From the NCBI RefSeq assembly GCF_017368475.1, contig NZ_JAFNJE010000003.1, forward strand, positions 62,001 through 126,000: 64,000 nt of DNA, read 5' to 3'. Below are positions 28,136-35,919 of the stretch, one piece after another. Within the stretch, counting starts at the first letter, position 1; the number at the start of each line of letters is the position of its first letter. This stretch comes from Alteromonas sp. 5E99-2. GTDB lineage: Bacteria; Pseudomonadota; Gammaproteobacteria; Enterobacterales; Alteromonadaceae. Below the pieces are notes generated by a model. That model did no database searches, had not been told where the DNA came from, and was given only the letters and a program-made list of their open reading frames with translations. The translations under genes were made by a program, and so were the position numbers.

Positions 28136-29992
28136 TTAAAATACCGAATTATTTTTAATTCTCGTTCTTTCTAGACTAACGCTTTGTTTTTCTTGGCTTA
28201 GGACTTCTGAATAGTCACCGCGTACATACAACAGTATTACGGTGTTATCTAATTCTACATTGAGTAACTGACTAATCTCATCCATGTCATCCATATCCAT
28301 TGCTCGTTTGAATGCATTCATTTGACCAGATAGGTTAAACGTGCTGAATATACTAGCCATAACGCGTTTATCCTCTGTTTTTTCACCGCCCCCCGGATTT
28401 ACAATTTCGTTAAATTGAACAGGCTCACCCTGACGTAATTTTGATGTGAAATATAGGGCCCTTGATTTAGCGCAACTAGCAGTACCATCATCATAGGTAG
28501 CACCATTCACCCATTGAGCTTTGATCCAATTTTGGTGTGCTCCTCTTAATGCTCTCCCTTTTTTCCGATAAGGGCCACCATCATGTAGTAATTCTTCCCT
28601 TATAAGCGCAATAGCTTCCAAAACGTCTTTTTCAACAGTCCATGCCGAGTAATCAAAATCAGGTACATCTAATTTTCCAGGTACAACGATAAAATTAGAG
28701 GTAAGATAAGTCTGGCTATCATCTAGCTTTCTAGAAACATAATGGTTAGGTTCATTGGCGATGGTTGTTCCTCTATCAAAGCCTTTAACATCGTATCTTG
28801 TGCAGATTTTTTCAAAGACCTCCTGTAAACCTGAAAAATCATTACCTTCGTCTCTAGATTCAAGGTGATCGAGTAATTCACTATACGCCCTGACAGCATC
28901 TAAATTGGTATAGTGTTTAGCCGTTTTGTTATGGTGATAACCACAAGCTCTACCAATATTAGCCTGAACTACAGCGGCAATATTTGCAATGGTACTATCC
29001 CAGGTACTTATAAGCGTATCTTTCATATCTTGTCCAAAATTAACGCCTGCTCGAAATCCTGCTACAGTTATGGCTATCAGCTTGTCATCGAAAAGGTTGG
29101 CAGTCTCAAATTCATGCTTGAAGTCGTCAAGTGAACAAACTTCGTGCTCCTCTAACCCGCTTAACTTTTGACCTATAACATGTATTTGTGCTTCGTCTAT
29201 TCCCTTATCTACGAGTAAATCCCTTGCGACTTTTGCTAGACTGCTTGGGACTCTCACTAATGACCAGCCGAACCCTTCATGTTCTTGAAATTGTCTAATG
29301 AATCGATTGCGTAAAAGTGATTCTTCACAAAAATCCCTGTGATTTTCATCCAATTTCACAATCTGATTGTTGTGGTGCATTTGCCGGATTCCATGGTACT
29401 CAGCACTCTTTTTATGAAAAACTAATGATGTATGGAAATTATGGCGAAGAATAGAACTTTCACCCGCAGCATATAACGCGCTGAAGGGAGTTGCAGATAC
29501 AAATGCAACTTTACAGTCTTGATTTTCCTTTTCCAGGTAATTGAAAATTCGATCGTATCGGACACTTTCGTTTCCTGAGCCAAAGTGACACTCATCGATA
29601 ATGATAAGTTTAGGCGATTGATGCTTAAAATAAGCTTTTAATGCTAATTCGTAGTTGGTGAAATTGCTGATGACGACGTTTTTAGCAGCCTCTAGATCTG
29701 TTTTTGCTTGGTTCTGGAGCGCCACATCCGCCATCGTCACTAAGTAGAGCGTATCTTTTAAGAGCTTTCTGTTAACAATCTCAATATCAGAAAGTGATTT
29801 ACGTTGATAACACGCTAAAGCCAACGCAATACCTGATTTTCCAGACTGCATTTCTGCCGCAATTACGACAGCTCGACTACCACCTGCAAATTTAGCATGT
29901 GCTTTAGACGCGGCGCTTCTTTGATGATTAAATGTATTGGCATCTAAGATTTCATCAATAATCAACCGGTGTTGTTCTGCGTTAAAACTCAT
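28136..29992 (-). CDS. SF2 DEAD/DEAH-type ATPase/helicase B (paralogue of upstream gene)
   Basis: The 618-residue protein has superfamily 2 motor motifs: Walker A AEMQSGKSG (Lys52), the DECH box (IIIDECHFG), SATPF (motif III) and a motif VI-like QANIGRACGYH. Its C-terminal half contains RALRG, then WIKAQWVNG and PGGGEKTEDK, shared with the neighbouring gene but not with a domain I recognise. Over about 130 residues of the first motor domain the two proteins are roughly two-thirds identical by eye. It starts 3 bases after its paralogue. It takes the place where brxL would be expected, on the opposite strand. The function is unknown, but DNA or RNA translocation is likely. Confidence 0.8.
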   Translation of the reverse strand: MSFNAEQHRLIIDEILDANTFNHQRSAASKAHAKFAGGSRAVVIAAEMQSGKSGIALALACYQRKSLSDIEIVNRKLLKDTLYLVTMADVALQNQAKTDLEAAKNVVISNFTNYELALKAYFKHQSPKLIIIDECHFGSGNESVRYDRIFNYLEKENQDCKVAFVSATPFSALYAAGESSILRHNFHTSLVFHKKSAEYHGIRQMHHNNQIVKLDENHRDFCEESLLRNRFIRQFQEHEGFGWSLVRVPSSLAKVARDLLVDKGIDEAQIHVIGQKLSGLEEHEVCSLDDFKHEFETANLFDDKLIAITVAGFRAGVNFGQDMKDTLISTWDSTIANIAAVVQANIGRACGYHHNKTAKHYTNLDAVRAYSELLDHLESRDEGNDFSGLQEVFEKICTRYDVKGFDRGTTIANEPNHYVSRKLDDSQTYLTSNFIVVPGKLDVPDFDYSAWTVEKDVLEAIALIREELLHDGGPYRKKGRALRGAHQNWIKAQWVNGATYDDGTASCAKSRALYFTSKLRQGEPVQFNEIVNPGGGEKTEDKRVMASIFSTFNLSGQMNAFKRAMDMDDMDEISQLLNVELDNTVILLYVRGDYSEVLSQEKQSVSLERTRIKNNSVF

Positions 29993-29995
29993 TTT

Positions 29996-31978
29996 TTAAA
30001 CCGCTGAAAACTGAGATTCATCACTTAGTGTTCCAGTATCTTCTGGTAATTCATTATGTGCTTTTTTCGCTAAACTTCGTTCGGTGTTATATTCACCACG
30101 TTTGTATAAGACGAACATTGTATCGTCCCTTGGTATCCCAAAATGGTCGCACATGTCCCAAACATCATGCTCTGTCATTATAGTTTTAATAACTTTTCGG
30201 CGAGAGATATTGTAGACGCTAAACACCGTTGCAGTGACTAATTTGTCTTCAGTCAATTCACCTGAACCAGGCGCTACCACGCGATTAAATTCTACATACT
30301 CTCCATTGTCCATTTTGTTAGTCAGCATGATAGTTCTTTCTTTCTGTGGCCCGTCAATACCTGCTTTTTCTGGGTTATCGTAGCTGTCACCATTAACCCA
30401 TTGAGCCTTTATCCAGTTTTTCTTTTTACCTCTCAATGCTCTGTTTCCCTTTACAGAAGGGGCACCATTCTTAGTGAACTCTTCACGTAAAATAGAAATA
30501 GCGGATAGCAATGTTTTGTCGCTGGTATACTCAGTAAAGTCAAGGTCTGGCTCTAATAACTTACCCGGAACAGCGATGTATCCATCGGTTGAATAAGTCT
30601 CCACATCGCCAATAGGACGGCGTCTTTTATATTTGATGGTTATACCGACATCTAATCCATTTACGTGATATTCCTGGCAAATATCTTCGAAAAACTCTTT
30701 TAATCCATCAAAATCAGATGCTGCATGATCTGAGCATGTTCGCTCTAGATAATCTAATGTAGCTCCATAAGCTTCAGCTGCATTACCATTGGTGAAGTGC
30801 AGTGAAGTGTAGTTGCCGTGATAACCACATGCTCGACCGACGTTAGCCTGGACCACTGCAGCAACACTGGCAACCGTGCTATCCCATGTTGATATAAGAT
30901 TATTTTTCATCATCGCACCGAAGTTAATACCTGCGCGACAGCCTGCAACCGTTATTGCAACAAGTTTATCCCCAAATAGCTGCGCATCTTCAAAGTCTTT
31001 TTTGAATCTATCTATGGTTGATAATTGATCTTCGGGAACACCAGAGAGTGAGTTACCCAAAATAAATATGTTGTGCACATCAATTCCCTGAGAGATTAAG
31101 AACTGTTTTGCATCCATTGCGGTTCCCGCAGGTACTCGAATGAGAGACCACCCCATGCCTTCATACCGCTTAAATTGTTCCATAAATTTTGAGCGTTGAT
31201 TTGATTCGACCAAGAAGTTTCTACACTCATCATCCAAGTTGATTAGGCGCCCATTTTTAAGCATTTTTCTTACGCCATAATATTCATCGCTGGTTTTATG
31301 GAAAACCAGGCGCGTTCCGAAGTCACGACGAAGTATAGAATCCTTTAGGGCTTTATCAGCGGCTTCGCGAAACTCTTCGAGTAATTCTTCATCGTGTTCT
31401 TTTTCTGCTGCCGAGCTTATCTCTATAGCCTCTTCATATTCGGTTTCAGCTCCGTAGAGAGCCCCGAATGGGGTAGCAGATATAAAAACAACTTTGCAGC
31501 TATCGTTTTCTTTCTCAAGATAATCGAAAATTCTGCTATAGCGAATACCAGTTATGTTAGAGCCGTAGTGGCACTCATCGATAATAATCAACTTTGGAGG
31601 GTTACCCTTAAAGTCGTTTTCAAGCGCTTTTTCAAAATTAACAAAATTACTTACTACAACATTCTTTGCTAATTTCAGATCGTCTTCAGCCTGGTCTCTT
31701 AGAGCCGTATCAGGCATTGTGACGAGATAAAGAGTATCTTTCAGTTGTTTACGATCGCAAATGTCGGTGTCAGCAAGGCTTAATCTTTGAAAACAACAAA
31801 GCGCAAGCGCTATACCTGATTTACCTGCCTGCATTTCGGCAGTAGTTACAACTGCTCGTATATGGTCACCATCAAAAGCAGAAAAGGTTTTTTGTGCAGC
31901 ATCGATTTGATGTTTATGAAGAGTGCTGTCTGACAAAATATTAGTGATTAGTTTTCGATGTGTTTCTGGATTGTTCAA
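29996..31978 (-). CDS. SF2 DEAD/DEAH-type ATPase/helicase A
   Basis: I choose the TTG at 31978 as start. A Shine-Dalgarno AAGGGAG (31987-31993) lies 8 bases upstream, and this start aligns the protein with its paralogue; the upstream ATG at 32044 has no SD. The resulting 660-residue protein has Walker A AEMQAGKSG (Lys53), DECHYG, SATPF and QANVGRACGYH. It differs from the paralogue by an acidic insertion of about 30 residues after the SATPF motif (rich in E and A) and by a longer tail. It is the first gene of a two-gene operon. No nuclease or Lon-protease domain is seen, so it is not BrxL. Confidence 0.8.
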   Translation of the reverse strand: MNNPETHRKLITNILSDSTLHKHQIDAAQKTFSAFDGDHIRAVVTTAEMQAGKSGIALALCCFQRLSLADTDICDRKQLKDTLYLVTMPDTALRDQAEDDLKLAKNVVVSNFVNFEKALENDFKGNPPKLIIIDECHYGSNITGIRYSRIFDYLEKENDSCKVVFISATPFGALYGAETEYEEAIEISSAAEKEHDEELLEEFREAADKALKDSILRRDFGTRLVFHKTSDEYYGVRKMLKNGRLINLDDECRNFLVESNQRSKFMEQFKRYEGMGWSLIRVPAGTAMDAKQFLISQGIDVHNIFILGNSLSGVPEDQLSTIDRFKKDFEDAQLFGDKLVAITVAGCRAGINFGAMMKNNLISTWDSTVASVAAVVQANVGRACGYHGNYTSLHFTNGNAAEAYGATLDYLERTCSDHAASDFDGLKEFFEDICQEYHVNGLDVGITIKYKRRRPIGDVETYSTDGYIAVPGKLLEPDLDFTEYTSDKTLLSAISILREEFTKNGAPSVKGNRALRGKKKNWIKAQWVNGDSYDNPEKAGIDGPQKERTIMLTNKMDNGEYVEFNRVVAPGSGELTEDKLVTATVFSVYNISRRKVIKTIMTEHDVWDMCDHFGIPRDDTMFVLYKRGEYNTERSLAKKAHNELPEDTGTLSDESQFSAV

Positions 31979-32296
31979 CTTGATAACTCCCTTATCTAAA
32001 CAAGCTCTATGAGACAATAAACCTAAAGGTTTGTCTAGAACCATTGAATTTCTAGTTTATCTTGCTTCTACCTTTTCGACTACTCAGTTCTTCAATTCGT
32101 CCTCAAACCAGTAAAGGGCTTTCGGCTACCGAATAAACAGGTTTCGGAAGGCTATCCTCCGCCATCTATTTATATTTAGATATCGGATGGGTTATTTTAA
32201 TAAAAAACTTTTTCGAACAATTTTCATACCTACATCATCGCTATGCAGAGCCCCTTAAAGGCCTGTATTTCTTTTAAAGCGATAAGGAGGCGCAAT
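31979..32296. promoter_or_regulatory. Divergent intergenic region between the helicase pair and the small ORFs
   Basis: About 318 bases separate the minus-strand helicase start from the first plus-strand small ORF. It holds the SD of helicase A, a small hairpin TTCGG-CTA-CCGAA near 32126, and an AT-rich stretch around 32190-32215. Promoters for both directions should lie here, but I cannot place them confidently. Confidence 0.4.
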
Positions 32297-32374
32297 ATGC
32301 CAATTACATTTGTTGCTGGTTTCATTACCGGTGTAAGTCTTTTTGAGTTTCTGTCAAAAGGAGTAAGTCAATGA
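32297..32374 (+). CDS. 25-residue putative membrane microprotein
   Basis: The ORF reads MPITFVAGFITGVSLFEFLSKG plus VSQ. It is preceded by an excellent Shine-Dalgarno (AAGGAGG, 32284-32290, 6 bases before the ATG). Most of the peptide is one hydrophobic helix. Its stop overlaps the start of the next small ORF as ATGA, which suggests translational coupling. The function is unknown. Support comes from the ribosome sites and the coupling, not from homology. Confidence 0.55.
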   Translation: MPITFVAGFITGVSLFEFLSKGVSQ

Positions 32375-32463
32375 CTCCAGTTCCAACAATCAAACCCTGG
32401 ATTGAGCTTTTTATCACTGGCGTCATAGCTGGTTATAATTGGGCCAAGCGGAGGATACGATAA
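32371..32463 (+). CDS. 30-residue putative membrane microprotein with basic tail
   Basis: The ORF begins MTPVPTIKPWIELFITGV and ends KRRIR. Its SD (AAAGGAG, 32357-32363) lies inside the preceding ORF, 7 bases before the ATG. It has one hydrophobic segment and a positively charged C-terminus. It shares FITGV with the upstream ORF, so the two may be diverged copies. Such tiny coupled membrane peptides can be toxins, pinholin-like factors or regulators of a neighbour. No function can be assigned. Confidence 0.55.
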   Translation: MTPVPTIKPWIELFITGVIAGYNWAKRRIR

Positions 32464-32558
32464 CTTGAAAAAGGGGCCGTGAGGTCCCTTATGCCACATC
32501 CCACATTTTTTTGCACCTACATCACCTATTGGCATTAATAACATTAGAGGAAATGAAA

Positions 32559-33023
32559 ATGCCAATTAGCCCAAATATTATCGACACCTATTCCGAAACA
32601 GATATTCTGGCCTCTGCTGCCAATATCTTGGAAGAGAAGCTTACTCAGTCACCCGCGTTTAGCTCGATAGCTGAAACCAAGTCTTTTTTGCAGTTCAAGC
32701 TCACGTCATTGGGACACGAGACCTTTTGCATCATGCATTTAAATTCTCAGCATCATCTCATTGAGTTTGAAGAGCTTTTTCGGGGAACCATCAATGCTGC
32801 AGCGGTTTATCCGCGTGAAGTCGTTAAAACGGTTCTCGTGCACAACAGTGCAGCGGTAATCTTGGTTCACAACCATCCCTCGGGGATCGCTGAGCCTTCC
32901 CAATCTGACAAAGACATTACGCACAAACTCAAAGAGGCGCTTGCGCTGATTGATGTGCCAGTGCTTGACCATGTTATTGTAGGTCGTGACTGCGTGTCTT
33001 TTGCCGAACGGGGGGTGCTATAG
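32559..33023 (+). CDS. RadC/JAB-domain protein (YfjY/YkfG type)
   Basis: From the ATG at 32559 (SD GAGG, 32547-32550, 8 bases upstream) the protein has 154 residues. It carries the MPN+/JAB metalloprotease-like motif HNHPSGIAEPSQSD with the downstream LDHVIVG, as in RadC-family proteins. It lacks the N-terminal helix-hairpin-helix of chromosomal RadC, which is typical of the short versions found in CP4-type prophages and defence islands. Their function is unsettled despite the name. Upstream ATGs at 32511 and 32553 have worse ribosome spacing. Confidence 0.88.
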   Translation: MPISPNIIDTYSETDILASAANILEEKLTQSPAFSSIAETKSFLQFKLTSLGHETFCIMHLNSQHHLIEFEELFRGTINAAAVYPREVVKTVLVHNSAAVILVHNHPSGIAEPSQSDKDITHKLKEALALIDVPVLDHVIVGRDCVSFAERGVL

Positions 33024-33025
33024 AC

Positions 33026-33070
33026 GATGTCATCAATGTTCCCAATATGGTCTTTTGGGAACATTACATC
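33026..33070. repeat. Long inverted repeat between radC-like gene and small recombinase
   Basis: A perfect 11-bp stem (33035-33045 with 33055-33065) closes a 9-base loop. It is extended by a further 5 pairs across a 4-base bulge (GATGT near 33026 with ACATC near 33066). It starts 3 bases after the radC-like stop. No T tract follows at once, so it is a weak terminator candidate. It could also be a recombinase or regulator site. Confidence 0.6.
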
Positions 33071-33100
33071 CCTTTAAAAATAGGGGCTTGATGTGCTGAT

Positions 33101-33712
33101 ATGCCATTTAGTTCCCGTTTTATCAATATTTTAAACAAATCGGTACTTAACATGTCTGAAGTTCACGCTATTAAAGATCCTAACACCATTAAATTAATGA
33201 GCATATTGTTGTCCAAACGCTATGGACAGCAGATAGCCGACGTGTGGGACGTCGGTGTAAATGTAGCATTAAGAATATCTGATTTACTTTCTATTCGATT
33301 CGACGATATCGACGAAGATAAGCTATTGGTACGTGAGTCCAAAACTGGAAAGATTGCTCGAATCGCGCTCAACCAACGAGCGCTAGAGATTGTAAATCGC
33401 ATTAAAACAACACATCCGACTCATGACTACGTGTTTCAGTCTCATCGTAGTCGCTTCGTAATCAATAAACAGCCCCGTCAATTGTCGCGACGAATTGTGT
33501 CCAAAGCGTTTCAGGAAGTAGGGCAGGAGCTGGGTATTGCCCTTGGTACACATTCAATGCGGAAGACCAGAGGTTATCATCTTTACAAGCAAACGAACGA
33601 TATTGCTCGCGTAATGAAGATGCTTAGGCACTCCTCTCAGGCGCAGACCCTTCGATATATAGGGATTACGCAGCAGGACATAGATGCAGATTTTAGACAC
33701 CTTGTTTTGTAG
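33101..33712 (+). CDS. Short tyrosine recombinase (catalytic domain only)
   Basis: The 203-residue protein consists of little more than the tyrosine-recombinase catalytic domain. Arg lies in ALRISDLLSIRFDDI, Lys in ESKTGKIARI, His-x-x-Arg in THSMRKTRG, His in LRHSS and the nucleophile Tyr in TLRYIG. No SAM-like core-binding domain precedes it, so the size resembles FimB/FimE-type or satellite recombinases. It is distinct from the P4-type integrase at the left end. The start is uncertain: a later ATG at 33152 would give 186 residues. The end overlaps the convergent YfjJ-like gene by 20 bases. Confidence 0.85.
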   Translation: MPFSSRFINILNKSVLNMSEVHAIKDPNTIKLMSILLSKRYGQQIADVWDVGVNVALRISDLLSIRFDDIDEDKLLVRESKTGKIARIALNQRALEIVNRIKTTHPTHDYVFQSHRSRFVINKQPRQLSRRIVSKAFQEVGQELGIALGTHSMRKTRGYHLYKQTNDIARVMKMLRHSSQAQTLRYIGITQQDIDADFRHLVL

Positions 33713-34436
33713 TATACTGCCCTGCGTGTCGATTTACGGCTTCATAGTTTCTTGGTATCCGAGAAGACCCAAAGTTTCGGATGCCATCATTACTGGTTTT
33801 GGTATTTACCTTCGCAAAATAGCTTAGCCGGAGAAAGAGTTTTCGGTATTCATTTGCGTGCTCACGGTTAAAAGAGTCTAAGCTGTTCCCATCATAACGT
33901 TCCAAGCGCGTTTGACCGTTCTTAGTAAATGTAACTAAAGACGGACTAAATACAAACGGCGAGTATAAAAATTTGGTCTCAAGCGCGCTCCGCCACGAAT
34001 GGACGATTTTGCTAAATAGTGTTTGTTGTTCTGGACAATAGATCCCGAGTCTAGAATAAGCATGGCCATTGAGGAATATACAAAAATGATAATGAGGCTT
34101 ACCAGGTGAACGGTTATCGCTACCTACCTCTCTCACCCAGATATACTCCATCCCAGGCCAATTGGCATGCTTACTATTACGTAGGGCTTTCGAATACTGA
34201 TAATTGAGTTTCTCATTTAGCGATTTAAAGAACCGTGTAATGACTTCAGTATCGTTATAGTTATAACTATCAGGAAGATGCAAGATACCTTGGATAGTCA
34301 GTACTTTTGCATATCGCTTAGACGTATAGATTAGCAGTTCATTAATACGTTGCAGAATATTGGTGTAACAACCATTGTGGATGTCCATTATTGGTTGAGT
34401 CATCCATTTCCTTCCAGTTACAGTTTTTTTATTCAT
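33693..34436 (-). CDS. YagK/YfjJ, inovirus Gp2-like protein (putative HUH replication initiator)
   Basis: I choose the ATG at 34436, where an SD AGGAA lies 6 bases upstream, giving 247 residues. The central KPHYHFCIFLNG is a His-x-His motif flanked by hydrophobic residues, as in HUH rolling-circle initiators, and a tyrosine-containing segment (LSYFAKVNTK) follows. Similar proteins are annotated as YfjJ/YagK C-terminal domain or inovirus Gp2 and occur in CP4-type prophages with a YfjI-like gene, as here. Rolling-circle initiation is therefore plausible, but inferred from the motif alone. Confidence 0.75.
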   Translation of the reverse strand: MNKKTVTGRKWMTQPIMDIHNGCYTNILQRINELLIYTSKRYAKVLTIQGILHLPDSYNYNDTEVITRFFKSLNEKLNYQYSKALRNSKHANWPGMEYIWVREVGSDNRSPGKPHYHFCIFLNGHAYSRLGIYCPEQQTLFSKIVHSWRSALETKFLYSPFVFSPSLVTFTKNGQTRLERYDGNSLDSFNREHANEYRKLFLRLSYFAKVNTKTSNDGIRNFGSSRIPRNYEAVNRHAGQYTTKQGV

Positions 34437-34524
34437 TGTAGTTTCCTGATTTTCACTAGGTTCATACAATGGGTATAAGTCTCGGTTATAAATTACGTAT
34501 AGATCCCCCTTTACCTGAGGTATT

Positions 34525-34659
34525 ATGGCACTGTTTCACTTAAAAACCGTTGTTAATAAGGCCTTTTTCGTTCCAAAAGTTACTCGAAGATTATTACCAG
34601 ACGGAAGCATTCAGTGCTCGTTAAGAGAGTCGCTGGAGATCAATATTAAAAACGTATAA
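34525..34659 (+). CDS. Possible 44-residue basic small protein
   Basis: An ORF beginning MALFHLKTVVNKAFFVPKV and ending NIKNV runs from 34525, with GAGG 4 bases before the ATG. It lies divergent from the YfjJ-like gene and 15 bases before a larger plus-strand gene. The peptide is basic with no recognised domain. It could be a leader or small regulator, or a chance ORF. Confidence 0.35.
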   Translation: MALFHLKTVVNKAFFVPKVTRRLLPDGSIQCSLRESLEINIKNV

Positions 34660-34674
34660 ATGTTGTAAATAGAA

Positions 34675-35919
34675 ATGAAATACAAACAAAAAGTTGTGAG
34701 CGTAGTTGCGCTAATTTCCGAGTTGAAAATTAGCATCAACGAGCTTTTTTCAATGCTTCAGAATGCTGAGCTTTCTTTGGTGCTTAAAGTTCCAAAGTCT
34801 TTTTTTGTCTATACATGTTTTGATTATCGATTCCCTTACTCTAAAGAGCTAGATAGTTTTTCGTTCACTGAAAACCATGGTGTTTATTTTCAGCGAATCG
34901 ATAATGTGAAACTGCTAGAAGTACCAAAAAACATGCTAGATAAAATAGGCTTTCAAGAAAATCAAGATATAACCTCAATCAGTTGTCTTTTTTTTGATTC
35001 AGGATGGGAACATGTGCCAATAGCATTTAATAATTCACCCATGTTAAAGAGAGTAACTGCAAAAGACTATAAACTTGAAATCGAGCAAGAGGCCCGAGAG
35101 TGTCATATCTTTGGCAGAAAGTATAAAAAGTTTAAACACCTCGTCACCAGCAACGATTATAGAAAAATTGATGTTTTTAAACGTAGGTGTTACGAACAGG
35201 GTTTCGGTTCTACACTTAGATTTTGTTTAGTTGATTCTAGAGATGCTAAAAGCTATCAAAAGTTTAACCCTGTAAGGGTTCCGATTACCAGCGATCTTGA
35301 AAACTATTACGTTATTCAACAGCAATCAAAAACGCCGGAAAACGCTATAGACAAAATGTTATATGAGAGGCTTTCCTTGTCGAGCGATATTTCAAAGGCT
35401 TTTCAAGCACTACTTGATAAATGGAAACAACAAAAGGCTAGCCAACAGGAGCCAATCGACCCACAATGCGAGCAGCAGATATTGCAAGCTCAGTCACTCT
35501 TGAAAAAATGTGGGTTAACAGGGGGAAAGGAGAATGCTCAGTATTTTCTAAGACTTGCGAACCCTAAAAAACAATGTCTAAAGTTAACACCTAATTGTCG
35601 AAAATGGTTGTGCTTTAGTATCAATATTTTGGAGCTCAATATTCAGGAAAGTGCAATTGAAAGAGTTTTCGAACAGGACCTGCTGCTATTGTTAGTTTTT
35701 TTATGCTGCGAAAAAGAATTATTTAAATCTGAATTTGCTGAGGGCGTATTACCCAATGAAGTTTTTGCTGACAATAATAGAACTAATAAACCTATTTTTA
35801 CTAAAAACATAATGACGCCGGGTTTGAGCAAGGAATACCGAGTTCAACGAATAAGAAAAGTGCTGGTTGAGTCGAAAAAGATGGCATCACATATAGATAC
35901 CATCATATCTGTAAATTAA
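34675..35919 (+). CDS. Unrecognised 414-residue island protein
   Basis: No family is recognised. The protein is predicted to be soluble, with no signal peptide. A central basic patch lies around residues 155-180 (RKYKKFKHLV, DVFKRRC). A helical, glutamine-rich segment follows (about 240-280, WKQQKASQQ), then a cysteine-containing C-terminal region (CLKLTPNCRKWLC) and two leucine-rich helices. It overlaps the convergent YfjI-like gene by 4 bases and is the only sizeable plus-strand gene in the YfjJ-AlpA segment. It may be an accessory or defence cargo gene. The SD is weak. Confidence 0.65.
   Translation: MKYKQKVVSVVALISELKISINELFSMLQNAELSLVLKVPKSFFVYTCFDYRFPYSKELDSFSFTENHGVYFQRIDNVKLLEVPKNMLDKIGFQENQDITSISCLFFDSGWEHVPIAFNNSPMLKRVTAKDYKLEIEQEARECHIFGRKYKKFKHLVTSNDYRKIDVFKRRCYEQGFGSTLRFCLVDSRDAKSYQKFNPVRVPITSDLENYYVIQQQSKTPENAIDKMLYERLSLSSDISKAFQALLDKWKQQKASQQEPIDPQCEQQILQAQSLLKKCGLTGGKENAQYFLRLANPKKQCLKLTPNCRKWLCFSINILELNIQESAIERVFEQDLLLLLVFLCCEKELFKSEFAEGVLPNEVFADNNRTNKPIFTKNIMTPGLSKEYRVQRIRKVLVESKKMASHIDTIISVN

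Noticed and set aside
28136-31978. Either helicase-like gene as a diverged BrxL
   Set aside because: Both have SF2 helicase motifs (DECH, SATPF, GRACGYH) and no Lon-type Ser-Lys protease domain.
32464-32500. Terminator after the microproteins
   Set aside because: The GGGGCC-GTGA-GGTCCC hairpin has a G-T pair and no T tract directly after it, so termination is not supported.
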